From contig NC_014221.1 in NCBI RefSeq assembly GCF_000092425.1, forward strand, positions 1,803,001 through 1,867,000: a stretch of DNA of 64,000 bases, in the 5' to 3' direction. The position numbers and the translations under genes are program-made. This DNA is from Truepera radiovictrix DSM 17093 (lineage in GTDB: Bacteria; Deinococcota; Deinococci; Deinococcales; Trueperaceae). Below, one piece after another: positions 54,623 to 63,348 of this stretch (the first letter of the stretch is position 1; each line of letters opens with the position of its first letter). Under the pieces are notes generated by a model that saw only the letters and a list, made by a program, of their open reading frames with translations, was not told the origin of the DNA and made no database searches.

Positions 54623-55816
54623 CTAGCGAAAGCGCCTCAGGTACTCGCGCGCGATGATGAGGTGCTGAATCTCGTCGGTGCCCTCGCCGATGCGGGTGAG
54701 CCGCGCGTCGCGCCACAGCCTTTCGACCTCGTACTCGCGGATGTAGCCGTAACCGCCCAGGATCTGGATGGCGTGGTCGCACGCCCGCACCCCCGCGACG
54801 CTACCCTTGAGTTTGGCTTGGGCCGCCGCCATCGTAAAGGGCCGTCCGGCGTCCTTGAGCGCGGCCGCTTTGAGGACCAAGAGGCGGGCCGCCTCGAGCT
54901 CGGTCGCCATCTCGGCGATCTTGAAGCTGACCCCCTGGTTGTGCGCGATCGGTCTGCCGAACTGCTCGCGCTCGAGGGCGTACTTGGCGGCGATCTCCAA
55001 GGCGGCGCGGCCGAGCCCGATGCCCATCGCCCCGATGCCGATGCGCCCGCCGTCGAGCACCGCCATCACGTCGCGGAACGCTTCGCCCCGCACCCCCAAG
55101 AGGTTCTCGGCGGGGACCACGAGGTCTTCAAAGGTGAGCGGTGTGGTGTCCGACGCGTGCAACCCGAGCTTCTCCTCGGGTTTGCCGCGCACGAGCCCCG
55201 GCGCGTCGCCGGGCACCACGAAGGCGCTGATACCGTCGGCGGCGCTCTTACCGGGGCGGGGGTCGTCGGTGCGGGCCAAGATGACGTAGGTGCCGCCGAC
55301 CGTGCCCTGCGTGATAAAGATCTTTGAACCGCTTATCACGAAGTGGTCGCCGCGGTCCTCGGCGCGGGTGCGCATCCCGGCGGCGTCCGAACCCGAACCC
55401 GGTTCGGTCAGCCCCCACGCCCCGAGCTTTTCGGCCGTCGCGAGCGCGGGCAAGTAGGCGCGCTTTTGCGCCTCGTTCCCCGCCAAGACGATGTGCCCCG
55501 TGCAGAGCGAGTTGTGCGAGGCGACCGTGAGGCACAGCGACCCGTCGACGGCGGCGATCTCCTCGATAATCAGCGCCATCGTCGCGGTGTCGAGTTCGGC
55601 CCCGCCGTACGCTTCGGGCACCTGCATCCCCATCACACCGAGCTCGCCGAGCTGCTTGACGAGCGCCATGGGGAAAACGCCCGTCTCGTCGCGCTCACGC
55701 GCCCCGGGGGCGACCTCGCTCCTTAAAAAGTCTTTCAGAGGACCCAGAATCGCCTTCTGGTCGGCGCTCAAGTCGAACCAGAGGGCGTCCTCCAGCGCCG
55801 GTAGTGTTGTTGCCAT
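54623..55816 (-). CDS. Acyl-CoA dehydrogenase
   Basis: 397 aa FAD enzyme of fatty-acid/branched-chain acyl-CoA oxidation. [20 protein letters not shown] and [12 protein letters not shown] are the flavin/substrate motifs. [31 protein letters not shown], closes the C-terminal domain, and [20 protein letters not shown] lies in the N-terminal helical part. ATG at 55816 with TAGACT 5 nt upstream. Works downstream of acyl-CoA ligase and ahead of the hydratase and dehydrogenase at 17541-19305. Confidence 0.94.
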   Translation of the reverse strand: MATTLPALEDALWFDLSADQKAILGPLKDFLRSEVAPGARERDETGVFPMALVKQLGELGVMGMQVPEAYGGAELDTATMALIIEEIAAVDGSLCLTVASHNSLCTGHIVLAGNEAQKRAYLPALATAEKLGAWGLTEPGSGSDAAGMRTRAEDRGDHFVISGSKIFITQGTVGGTYVILARTDDPRPGKSAADGISAFVVPGDAPGLVRGKPEEKLGLHASDTTPLTFEDLVVPAENLLGVRGEAFRDVMAVLDGGRIGIGAMGIGLGRAALEIAAKYALEREQFGRPIAHNQGVSFKIAEMATELEAARLLVLKAAALKDAGRPFTMAAAQAKLKGSVAGVRACDHAIQILGGYGYIREYEVERLWRDARLTRIGEGTDEIQHLIIAREYLRRFR

Positions 55817-55821
55817 ACGTG

Positions 55822-55827
55822 AGTCTA
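55822..55827 (-). promoter_or_regulatory. -10 box of the acyl-CoA dehydrogenase gene
   Basis: Minus strand TAGACT, 5 nt spacer CACGT, ATG at 55816. Confidence 0.55.
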
Positions 55828-55929
55828 GCAGAGCGCCGCAGCGCCGAGCCGCTCATAGCCGCGTTGTACTCGCTGCGCTCGGCGCGGCACCTCCAAAACG
55901 CGCGAAGCGGGTTCGGGGTGAGAACCTGA

Positions 55930-55935
55930 TAGACT
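55930..55935 (+). promoter_or_regulatory. -10 box of aroH
   Basis: TAGACT, 5 nt spacer CCCTT, ATG at 55941. Same box and spacing as the divergent acyl-CoA dehydrogenase gene. Confidence 0.55.
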
Positions 55936-55940
55936 CCCTT

Positions 55941-56321
55941 ATGGCTGGGTATTGGGTCCGCGGTATTCGAGGGGCGACGACGGTCGAGCGCGACGAACCG
56001 GAGCTCATCTTGGAGGCGACGTGCGAGCTTTTAGAGGCGATGCTGCGCGAAAACGACATCACCGACTTCGAGGTCATCGCCGCCATCTTCTTTACCACCA
56101 CCCACGACCTGACGAGCACCTTCCCCGCCGAGGCCGCGCGGCGGCTCGGGATGAACTTGGTGCCTTTAATCTGCAACCTAGAGATCCCGGTGCCGAACCG
56201 CCTGCCGCGGGCGGTGCGGGTGATGATGCAGGTCAACACGCAAAAGAGCCAGCGCGAGATGAAGCACGTGTACCTGCGGGGCGCCGTGAGCCTGCGCCCC
56301 GACCTGGTGAGCGCGCAGTAG
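55941..56321 (+). CDS. aroH: Chorismate mutase, AroH class
   Basis: 126 aa. Converts chorismate to prephenate for Phe/Tyr synthesis. The AroH-type pattern YWVRGIRGATTVERDEPELI, then EVIAAIFFTTTHDLTSTFPA, AEAARRLGMNLVPLICNLEI and IPVPNRLPRAVRVMMQVN fits the trimeric Bacillus-type enzyme, including active-site Arg7-like and Glu residues. ATG at 55941 is leaderless by box position. Convergent with the NMT1-like gene, 25 nt between stops. Confidence 0.94.
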   Translation: MAGYWVRGIRGATTVERDEPELILEATCELLEAMLRENDITDFEVIAAIFFTTTHDLTSTFPAEAARRLGMNLVPLICNLEIPVPNRLPRAVRVMMQVNTQKSQREMKHVYLRGAVSLRPDLVSAQ

Positions 56322-56346
56322 CGTCGGCGCCCGCATCGGGACGACG

Positions 56347-57273
56347 CTACAGCAGGTCCACCACCATCTCGTGCCACGCGGGTTCGGCGCCGACGTTCCC
56401 CTGACGGTCGCGGATAAACCCGTTGTGGTAGAGGTAGCGCCCGTAGGTGGCCCACGTGCCCAGGTCGATGCGCCCCCACGGCCCGGCGCCGCAGTAGGTG
56501 CGGCTGGCTTCGCGTTGGCTCCGCTCGAGCAGCACCCTGTCCCCTAGCCCCGCCTCGGCGAGGAGCGCCGCCGCCTGCTGCGGTTCGGCGGCGGCGAGCT
56601 CAAAGCCGCGCCGTGTCGCCCGCAAAAACGCCTCGAGCAGCCCCCGCTGCGCCAGCACGGTCTGAGCTCGAGCGAAGAGGACGGGGGTGTAGAGGTTCGG
56701 GATCCCGTAGTCGACGAGCCGAAAGAGGCGCAGCGGCGTACCCCGCAGCGCGGCCTCGACCCCTTCCCACGCGGGAAAGACCCAGGTGCAGTCGGCCTGC
56801 CCCGTAAGGAGCGCGTCCGGCACCGTCGGTTTGGGCAGCACCCGCTCCTCGACCTCACCGCGCCCCCCGTCGTTACGCACCATCTGGCGCACGACGTGCA
56901 TCTCGAAGCGGGCGCCGTAGGAGGCGTAGCGCTTGCCGTCGAGCTCGGCGGGGCGCGTGATGCCGCTTTGCTCGAGCACGGCCAGGGCCGAAGGGTTGGT
57001 GGCGTTGACCGCGGCGAGCGCGACCAGGGGCGTCTCGGAGTCGGCGTAGGCGATCACCGTCTCCTGTGGGCCGAGGCCGAGGGTGGCCTCACCGGCGAGG
57101 ACCCGCCGCGCAGCGGTCGGGTGGTCGGTGTAGGGGAGCTGCTTAAGCGCTAGCCCCTCCTCGCTATAAAACCCGAGGCGCTGCGCGAGCACAAACCCCG
57201 TGTGGTTGGTGTTCAAAAACCAGTCCGGTGCGAGCGTGATGGTCTCTAGCTTTGTGGGCTTTAGCGTGTTCAT
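56347..57273 (-). CDS. NMT1/THI5-like thiamine-pyrimidine protein without signal peptide
   Basis: 308 aa. NMT1/THI5-like periplasmic-binding fold: ETITLAPDWFLNTNHTGFVL, then LPYTDHPTAARRVLAGEATL and WVFPAWEGVEAALRGTPLRL. Relatives bind thiamine pyrimidine precursors (ThiY) or, in yeast and Legionella, make HMP-P. The N-terminus MNTLKPTKLETITLAPDWF shows no signal peptide or lipobox, and no permease or ATPase gene is adjacent. The expected THI5 His near GLGPQETVIA is not present, so a binding or carrier role is more likely. Controlled by the TPP riboswitch directly upstream. Confidence 0.8.
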   Translation of the reverse strand: MNTLKPTKLETITLAPDWFLNTNHTGFVLAQRLGFYSEEGLALKQLPYTDHPTAARRVLAGEATLGLGPQETVIAYADSETPLVALAAVNATNPSALAVLEQSGITRPAELDGKRYASYGARFEMHVVRQMVRNDGGRGEVEERVLPKPTVPDALLTGQADCTWVFPAWEGVEAALRGTPLRLFRLVDYGIPNLYTPVLFARAQTVLAQRGLLEAFLRATRRGFELAAAEPQQAAALLAEAGLGDRVLLERSQREASRTYCGAGPWGRIDLGTWATYGRYLYHNGFIRDRQGNVGAEPAWHEMVVDLL

Positions 57274-57397
57274 GGCGGCCCCCTTTGCGCTCAGCCAGGC
57301 GGCCGCCGGTCACGCTCCCTACGCCGGTATGACCCGGTTCAGGTTCGAGGGTTGAGCGCACCCGCTCTCTCAGCCTTGCGGCACCCCTGGTGAGGGG
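57274..57397 (-). promoter_or_regulatory. TPP riboswitch (THI element) with start-site hairpin
   Basis: On the minus strand: GGGGTGCC, GGCTGAGA, ACCCTCGAACCTGAACC, GGGTCATACCGGCGTAGGGA, the conserved aptamer blocks, from about 57397 to 57311. Closer to the gene, GGCGGCC (57307-57301) and GGCCGCC (57280-57274) form a 7-bp stem abutting the ATG at 57273, so control is probably at translation initiation. Confidence 0.93.
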
Positions 57398-57412
57398 TCT
57401 AGTGTAGCACGC

Positions 57413-57688
57413 TCACTCCCACTCCCGCACCGGGATCAGCTCGCCGCCATCTACGGTGGCCGTTTTGACGCGGTGGCTTCGCGTGAGCGTCACCTCGAGC
57501 ACCGCCTGGTCGAGCGTCTTAGAGCCGATCAAGGTCTTGCGGACGAAGTAGCCGCCCCCCTGGAGGCTCAGCTCGCTCGTCTTCGAGAGCCGCACGGGGA
57601 TCACCTCGCCCGTCTTGTCGGTACGCACGCGCGCGAGGAGAAAGTTGCCCTCGTGCTTGAAGTTGGGGTTGCCGCGCCGGAAGAACAT
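57413..57688 (-). CDS. Small conserved-looking hypothetical protein, 91 aa
   Basis: Basic beta-rich protein beginning MFFRRGNPNFKHEGNFLLAR, then VRTDKTGEVIPVRLSKTSEL and SLQGGGYFVRKTLIGSKTLD. No membrane span or known motif. ATG at 57688 follows TAAACT by 5 nt: leaderless. The -10 box overlaps the stop codon of the LacI-type gene upstream. Family unknown to me. Confidence 0.65.
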   Translation of the reverse strand: MFFRRGNPNFKHEGNFLLARVRTDKTGEVIPVRLSKTSELSLQGGGYFVRKTLIGSKTLDQAVLEVTLTRSHRVKTATVDGGELIPVREWE

Positions 57689-57693
57689 GCCCT

Positions 57694-57699
57694 AGTTTA
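57694..57699 (-). promoter_or_regulatory. -10 box overlapping the LacI-gene stop
   Basis: Minus strand TAAACT, 5 nt spacer AGGGC, ATG at 57688. The TAA of the box is the stop codon (57697-57699) of the regulator gene. Confidence 0.5.
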
Positions 57700-58740
57700 G
57701 CCCATCCCCGACAGGCTCTCGCGCACCGTCAGCTCGGGCGTGAGCACCACGCGCGTGTTGGCCGCGCCGCTTAGACCCGCGATAAGAGTCGCCACCGCGC
57801 GCTGGCCGATCTCGCGTTTGGGCACCCGCACCGTCGCGAGCGGGGGGCTCAGCCACGCGGCCATGGGGATGTCGTCGTGGCCGACCACCGCGACCTCTTC
57901 GGGCACCCGCACCCCAGCGACCTGCAGCGCTCTTAAGGCGCCCGCCGCCATGATGTCGTTAAAGCACACCAGAGCGTCGAAGGGGGTGCGGCTAAGCAGC
58001 TCGAGCGTCGCCGCGAAGCTCGCCTCGGGGCTTGTGTCGGCGATGACGACGCGCGCGGGGTCGAAGAGCCCGCGCTCCCGCTCGGAGCGCACGAACGCCT
58101 CGCGGCGCACCGTGCTGCTCGCGTACAGGTCCGGCCCCGCGAGCAGGGCGACGCGCCGCCGCTCCGCGTCGTGCAGCGCCCCGAGCGCCAGCTGCACCCC
58201 CGCGGCGTCGTCGACGACGATGCTGCTCGCGACCTCCAAGGGCACCTCGCGGCCGATCACCACGGCGGCCTTGTAGCGCCCCAAGAGCTCGGCGAGCGCC
58301 CCATCTGGCAGCCGCGGCGTGTCCACGATGACCCCGTCGGCGCCCCGCTCCTCGAGCGAGCGCAAGGCCGCCCCCTCGCGCCCCGCGTCCTGGAAAACGT
58401 TGCACAAAAAGAGGTTGTAACCCGCCTCCCAGGCCGCCAGCTCGGCCCCCTGCGCGATGTCGGCGTAGTAGGGGTTGTCGAGCGCGGGGACGACGAGCCC
58501 CAAGGTGAGGCTCGAGTTGGTCGCCAAACTCCGCGCGACCCCGCTCCGGCGGTAGTTGAGCTCGCGTATCGCCTGCTCGACCCGCCGCCGCGTCCTCTCG
58601 CTCGTGCGGCCCGTGCCGTTGAGCACGCGCGAGACCGTCTGCTTCGACACCCCCGCGAGGCGCGCCACATCGGCCATGGTCGCTCTGGAACCCGCTCTCG
58701 GCGTCCTGGTACCTCCTCTAGCCATCCTCCCCCTCACCAC
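57697..58740 (-). CDS. LacI-family transcriptional regulator
   Basis: 347 aa from GTG 58740; ATG at 58725 or 58677 are alternatives. The helix-turn-helix and hinge are MADVARLAGVSKQTVSRVLN, then ERTRRRVEQAIRELNYRRSG. The effector domain is of periplasmic-binding type (GLVVPALDNPYYADIAQGAE, CFNDIMAAGALRALQ, VVGHDDIPMAAWLSPPLATV). Divergent from the beta-galactosidase operon and very likely its repressor. The N-terminal ~21 residues before the HTH are basic and may not be translated. Confidence 0.88.
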   Translation of the reverse strand: MVRGRMARGGTRTPRAGSRATMADVARLAGVSKQTVSRVLNGTGRTSERTRRRVEQAIRELNYRRSGVARSLATNSSLTLGLVVPALDNPYYADIAQGAELAAWEAGYNLFLCNVFQDAGREGAALRSLEERGADGVIVDTPRLPDGALAELLGRYKAAVVIGREVPLEVASSIVVDDAAGVQLALGALHDAERRRVALLAGPDLYASSTVRREAFVRSERERGLFDPARVVIADTSPEASFAATLELLSRTPFDALVCFNDIMAAGALRALQVAGVRVPEEVAVVGHDDIPMAAWLSPPLATVRVPKREIGQRAVATLIAGLSGAANTRVVLTPELTVRESLSGMG

Positions 58741-58776
58741 GTCGGGGCTAGGGCTTTTGGCGAAGCTTCCGGTAAA

Positions 58777-58806
58777 TTGACAAGCCCCGAGCCTGGGTGC
58801 TAGCGT
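58777..58806 (+). promoter_or_regulatory. Promoter of the beta-galactosidase operon
   Basis: Consensus TTGACA at 58777-58782, 18-bp spacer, TAGCGT at 58801-58806. Confidence 0.6.
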
Positions 58807-58820
58807 AAGGGTATCAAAAA

Positions 58821-58834
58821 AGTGACCGGTAACT
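58821..58834. promoter_or_regulatory. Probable LacI-family operator
   Basis: AGTGACCGGTAACT, an imperfect palindrome (12 of 14 positions) centred on CCGG as usual for LacI operators. It starts 14 bp after the -10 box, so a bound repressor would block initiation. It lies between the regulator and its presumed target. Confidence 0.6.
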
Positions 58835-58901
58835 CAAACGGTAGCCAACCCAGACGAGCGCTGCGGGTCCCCCCCGAGGGTGCTCGCCAAAGGATGACGC
58901 G

Positions 58902-60929
58902 ATGACGATTTTTTACGGCGGCGACTACAACCCCGAGCAGTGGCCCGAAGCGACCTGGCACGAGGACGTGACGCTGATGCAGGAGGCGGGGGTGAACCTC
59001 GTGAGCGTCGCCATCTTCGCCTGGTCGAAGCTCGAGCCCGAACCGGGCCGCTTCGACTTCGGGTGGCTCGACCGGCTTCTAGACCTCCTGCACGAGCACG
59101 GCATCGGCGTCTGCCTCGCGACCGCGACCGCCGCCCCCCCGCCGTGGCTCGCGCACCAACACCCCGAGAGTCTCCCCGTGACCGCCACGGGGGTGCGCTT
59201 GGGGGTCGGCTCGAGGCAGCAGTATAGCCCGTCTAGCCCCGCGTACAAGGAGGCCGCCGCGCGGCTCGTGCGCGCGATCGCGGAGCGCTACAAGGGTCAC
59301 CCCGCCCTCAAGCTCTGGCACGTGAATAACGAGTACGGCTGCCACGTCTACGAGTCGTTCGACGAGGACTCGGCGGCGGCCTTTCGGGCGTGGTTAAGAG
59401 CGCGCTACGGCACCCTGGAGGCGCTCAACGCCGCCTGGGGCACCGCTTTCTGGAGCCAGCTCTATCACCATTGGGAGGAGATCACCCCGCCGCGCGCCGC
59501 GCCGACCTTTCTCAACCCGACCCAGCAGCTCGACTGGCGGCGCTTTTGCAGCGACGCGCTGTTGGCGCTCTACAAGATGGAGCGCGACATCCTCCGCGAG
59601 GTGACGCCGGAGGTGCCCATCACCACGAACTTTATCGGGGTGCATAAACCCATCGACGCCTGGCGCTGGGCCGAAGCGCTCGACCTCGTCGCCAACGACG
59701 CCTACCCCGACCCGAGCGACCCCGAAGCGCCCATCCACGCCGCTTTCGCGAGCGACGTGATGCGCTCGCTTAAGGGGGGCGCCCCCTGGCTCCTCATGGA
59801 GCAAGCCCCCAACCAGGTGCAGTGGCGGCCGCGCAACGCCCTTAAAGCCCCCGGTGTGATGCGCCTCTGGAGCCTTCAGGCGCTCGCGCGCGGCGCGCGC
59901 GGCGTGATGTTCTTTCAGTGGCGGCAGTCAAAAGCCGGGGCGGAAAAGTTCCATAGCGGCATGGTCCCCCACGGCGGCACCGAGACGCGCACCTGGCACG
60001 AGGTCAAAGCGCTCGGCCAGGAGCTCAAGGGCCTCGGCGAGCTGCTCGAGAGCACCCTTCGCAGCGACGTCGCCGTGGTGCTCGACTGGGACACCTGGTG
60101 GGCTTTAGAGCTCGACGCCAAACCCTCGGACGGGGTGCGCTACTTAGAGACGCTCTACGCCCCTTACGCCGAGCTGTGGCGGCGCAACATCGGCGTCACC
60201 TTCGTCCGCCCGGACGCCGACCTGAGCCCCTACAAGCTGGTCGTCGCACCCAACCTCTACCTCGTTACCGACGAGGCGGCAGCCAACTTGGAGAGCTACG
60301 TCCGCGGGGGCGGGGTGCTCGTCATGGGCTTTTTTAGCGGCATCGTCGACGAACACGACCAGGTGCGGCTGGGGGGCTACCCGGCGCCCTTTCGCCAGCT
60401 CCTGGGGTTGCGCGTCGAGGAGTTTGACGCGCTGCCCGCGGGCGCGCGCCTCAGCGTGCGGCTGCCCGCGGGCGACGTGAGCGCCGAGACCTGGGCCGAC
60501 GTCATCCACCTCGAGGGCGCCGAGGCGCTCGGCACCTTCGGGGCGGGGTTCTATGCGGGGGGCCCTGCCGTGACCCGCCACCGCTTCGGGCGCGGGGTGA
60601 GCTTTTATATCGGCACGCGCTTGGCGGCCGAAGGGCTCGCCTGGGTGCTCGCAGAGGCGTGCCGCGAGGCCGGCGTCGCGCCCGTCCTCGAGACGCCCCC
60701 CGGCGTCGAGGCGGTCGCGCGCACCCGAGGGGGGGCGCGTTACCTCGCGCTCTTCAACCATAGCGACGAAACGGTCACGGTGGCGCTGCCGGAGCGCTTT
60801 ACCGCCCTCGGCAGCGGCGCGTTGCAAGAAGGGACGCTCGAGCTCGCTGCGCGCGACGCCGTCTTTTTGCGGGCGCGCAGCGCTACGCACGCGCAGGAGC
60901 CCGCCGAGCGCGAAAGGAGCCCGGTATGA
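58902..60929 (+). CDS. GH42 beta-galactosidase
   Basis: 675 aa, predicted cytosolic. GH42 signature MTIFYGGDYNPEQWPEATWH at the N-terminus. The acid/base Glu is in LWHVNNEYGCHVY, and the nucleophile Glu in GAPWLLMEQAPNQVQWRPRN. A trimerisation domain (about 390-600) and a small C-terminal beta domain follow. ATG at 58902 with AAAGGA upstream. The sugar ABC genes downstream suggest import and cleavage of galactosides or galacto-oligosaccharides. Confidence 0.94.
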   Translation: MTIFYGGDYNPEQWPEATWHEDVTLMQEAGVNLVSVAIFAWSKLEPEPGRFDFGWLDRLLDLLHEHGIGVCLATATAAPPPWLAHQHPESLPVTATGVRLGVGSRQQYSPSSPAYKEAAARLVRAIAERYKGHPALKLWHVNNEYGCHVYESFDEDSAAAFRAWLRARYGTLEALNAAWGTAFWSQLYHHWEEITPPRAAPTFLNPTQQLDWRRFCSDALLALYKMERDILREVTPEVPITTNFIGVHKPIDAWRWAEALDLVANDAYPDPSDPEAPIHAAFASDVMRSLKGGAPWLLMEQAPNQVQWRPRNALKAPGVMRLWSLQALARGARGVMFFQWRQSKAGAEKFHSGMVPHGGTETRTWHEVKALGQELKGLGELLESTLRSDVAVVLDWDTWWALELDAKPSDGVRYLETLYAPYAELWRRNIGVTFVRPDADLSPYKLVVAPNLYLVTDEAAANLESYVRGGGVLVMGFFSGIVDEHDQVRLGGYPAPFRQLLGLRVEEFDALPAGARLSVRLPAGDVSAETWADVIHLEGAEALGTFGAGFYAGGPAVTRHRFGRGVSFYIGTRLAAEGLAWVLAEACREAGVAPVLETPPGVEAVARTRGGARYLALFNHSDETVTVALPERFTALGSGALQEGTLELAARDAVFLRARSATHAQEPAERERSPV

Positions 60930-61040
60930 CCTAAAGCCGCGTCTCACAGCGCCCCCCTCTACCCCTAGGTCTTTACCCGTTAGGTCCCCAGCCGTCGCGC
61001 AACCCTTCACCGCACGCTAAACGCTAAGAAAGAGGTCAGG

Positions 61041-62318
61041 ATGAAACGTACCCTCGCCACCGCCACCCTGCTCGCCGGCACCCTCCTCGGCGCCGCGAGC
61101 GCTCAGGACGCGCCGAGCGGCGCGATCACCGTCACCGCCTGGGACATCGCCGCCGAAGCCTTGGAGGCGCTCGTCCCCGGGTTCAACGAGCAGTACCCCG
61201 ACGTGCAAGTGACCGTTGAAAACCTCGGTAACCAGCAGGTCTTCGACCGCGGCCTCGCGGGGTGCGCGGCGGGCGGCGCCGACCTGCCGGACGTCTACGC
61301 CGTCGAGAACAACGAGGCCGAAGTCTTCTGGAACCGCTTCCCGGACTGCTTTTTAGACCTCACCGCGCTGGGCGCCGACGAGCTGCGGGACGACTTCCCG
61401 GACTTTAAGTGGACGGAACTCACCGTCGGCGAGCGCGTCTACGCCATCCCCTGGGACTCGGGTCCGGTGGTGACCTTTTACCGGCGTGACCTCTACGAAG
61501 AGGCGGGCATCAACCCGGACGAGATCGAGACCTGGGACGACTTCATCGAAGCCGGTCAGGCTTTAGACGAGGCGACCGGGGCAAAGATGCTCTGGTTCGA
61601 CTTCTCCGACGACGGCGTGTGGCGCCAGCTCGCCAACCAAAACGGCTGCTTCTACTTCGACCCCGAGGGCACCGAGGTGACCGTCAACCAACCCGGCTGC
61701 GTCGACGCGATGGAGACGATGAAGGCGCTTTACGACGCCGGCATCGTGGCGATCGTCGACTGGAACGGCGCCATTCAGGAGATCCGCAACGGCACGCTCG
61801 CGGGCGCGGTCTTCGGCGCTTGGTACGTCGGCACGATCCAATCGAACGCCCCCGACCAAGAGGGCAACTGGGGCGTCTACGAGATGCCCGCTTCGGAGCC
61901 CGGCGGGGTGCGCGCCGCCAACCTGGGCGGTTCGGCCCTGGCGATCCCGGCCTCGAGCCAGAACCCCGAAGCGGCGATGGCCTTTATTCGGTACGCGCTA
62001 GCGACCACCGAGGGCCAGGTCAGCATGCTGCGCAACCAGGGGCTCGTCCCCTCGTACCTCCCCGCTCTGGAGGACCCCTACGTCCAGGAGCCGGTTCCTT
62101 ACTGGGGCGACCAACCCATCTGGCAGGACATCCTGGCGACCCTGGGTGAAATCCCGCAGGCGCGCGGGACCCAGTACTTCCAGGAAGCGCGGCAGATCGT
62201 CACCAACACCCTGTCGCAGTACCTGACACAAAACGCCTACGAGGACGCCCAAGCCGCCATGGACGACGCGGCGCAGCAGATCTCGGCCGCGGTCGGCCTG
62301 CCGATCGCCGGGCAGTAA
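61041..62318 (+). CDS. Sugar ABC transporter substrate-binding protein
   Basis: 425 aa SBP_bac_1 family. Signal peptide MKRTLATATLLAGTLLGAAS cut near AQD; no lipobox. ITVTAWDIAAEALEALVPGF, then YAIPWDSGPVVTFYRRDLYE and AANLGGSALAIPASSQNPEA are characteristic. ATG at 61041 follows an AAAGAGGTCAGG element. It lies 111 nt after the beta-galactosidase and is followed by a perfect 14-bp hairpin before the permeases. Confidence 0.93.
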   Translation: MKRTLATATLLAGTLLGAASAQDAPSGAITVTAWDIAAEALEALVPGFNEQYPDVQVTVENLGNQQVFDRGLAGCAAGGADLPDVYAVENNEAEVFWNRFPDCFLDLTALGADELRDDFPDFKWTELTVGERVYAIPWDSGPVVTFYRRDLYEEAGINPDEIETWDDFIEAGQALDEATGAKMLWFDFSDDGVWRQLANQNGCFYFDPEGTEVTVNQPGCVDAMETMKALYDAGIVAIVDWNGAIQEIRNGTLAGAVFGAWYVGTIQSNAPDQEGNWGVYEMPASEPGGVRAANLGGSALAIPASSQNPEAAMAFIRYALATTEGQVSMLRNQGLVPSYLPALEDPYVQEPVPYWGDQPIWQDILATLGEIPQARGTQYFQEARQIVTNTLSQYLTQNAYEDAQAAMDDAAQQISAAVGLPIAGQ

Positions 62319-62355
62319 CGCCCCCCGGACGCCTAGACGCTACGAGAACGACACG

Positions 62356-62383
62356 CCAAGAGGCGGCGCGCGCCGCCTCTTGG
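62356..62383 (+). promoter_or_regulatory. Perfect 28-bp palindromic hairpin between binding protein and permease
   Basis: CCAAGAGGCGGCGC and GCGCCGCCTCTTGG with no loop spacing, 38 nt after the stop. No T-run follows. Probably a mRNA-stabilising or partial-termination hairpin that raises binding protein over permease; a dimeric regulator site is the alternative. Confidence 0.6.
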
Positions 62384-62490
62384 CCTTGACCCACCCCCTC
62401 GACGCGCCGCTGAGATGGCACGGAGCGCGGCACCCCGGAGCGCGCTAGGCGTCCCAAGTCACCCTGACACGTACCTGCCACGGAGTCCCC

Positions 62491-63348
62491 ATGCAGCGTA
62501 ACCGGCTCGTCCCCTACTCTTTTCTGCTCCCCTATCTTGCGGTCTTTGTACTCTTTTGGGCGTGGCCCATCCTCTACTCGTTCTACCTGTCGTTTTTGGA
62601 CACGCGCGGCTTCCCCTGGTCGCTCCAACCGGGCGTCAACTGGGGCCGCATCTTAAGCGACCCCTTTTTTAGGCAAGCGCTACGCAACACCCTGCTCATC
62701 CTGCTCGTGCAGGTGCCCATCATGCTCACCCTGGCGACCGGCCTCGCGGTCGGGCTCAACTCGCCCCTTTTAAAGCTCCGCGGCTTTTACCGCTTCGCTT
62801 TCTTCGCGCCCGTGGTGGTCGGCGCGGTCGCCTACTCGGCGGTCTTCCGGCTGCTCTTTAACACCCAAAACGGCGCGGTCAACGTCGCCCTGACCGGTTT
62901 GGGGCTGCCGCGCGTCGACTGGCTCAACGCCCCCGTCCCCGCGCTCGTGCTCATCATCCTGACTGTCACCTGGCGCTGGACCGGCTACAACGCCATCATC
63001 ATCCTAGCGGGGTTGCAAAACGTCCCCGGTGAGCTCTACGAAGCCGCCAAGATCGACGGCGCCAACCCCTGGCAGCAGTTCTGGGGCATCACCTTACCCC
63101 TGCTGCGCCCCATTTTGCTCTTCGCCCTCGTCTTGTCGGTAATCGGCACCCTGCAGCTCTTTACCGAACCCTTTTTGATCACCGGCGGCGGCCCCGGCAA
63201 CGCCACCTTGACCCTCGGGGTCTACCTCTACCAGCAGGGCTTCCGCTCGTTCAACTTCGGCTACGCCTCGGCCATCGGCTACGCGATCGCGCTTTTAGCG
63301 GTGCTCTTTTCGCTCATCCAGCTGCGCCTTTTCGGGAGGGACGCGTGA
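62491..63348 (+). CDS. Sugar ABC transporter permease (MalF/UgpA type)
   Basis: 285 aa, six membrane spans (LLPYLAVFVLFWAWPILYSF at the N-terminus). The EAA loop ELYEAAKIDGANPWQQFWGI, TLPLLRP, contacts the ATPase. ATG at 62491 has no strong ribosome site (GCCACGGAGTCCCC). The stop overlaps the GTG of the next permease (GTGA). Confidence 0.93.
   Translation: MQRNRLVPYSFLLPYLAVFVLFWAWPILYSFYLSFLDTRGFPWSLQPGVNWGRILSDPFFRQALRNTLLILLVQVPIMLTLATGLAVGLNSPLLKLRGFYRFAFFAPVVVGAVAYSAVFRLLFNTQNGAVNVALTGLGLPRVDWLNAPVPALVLIILTVTWRWTGYNAIIILAGLQNVPGELYEAAKIDGANPWQQFWGITLPLLRPILLFALVLSVIGTLQLFTEPFLITGGGPGNATLTLGVYLYQQGFRSFNFGYASAIGYAIALLAVLFSLIQLRLFGRDA

Noticed and set aside
56347-57273. Calling the NMT1-like protein a THI5-type HMP-P synthase
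   Set aside because: The active-site His and Cys-rich motif of yeast THI5 are not visible at the expected places. Binding or carrier function is safer.
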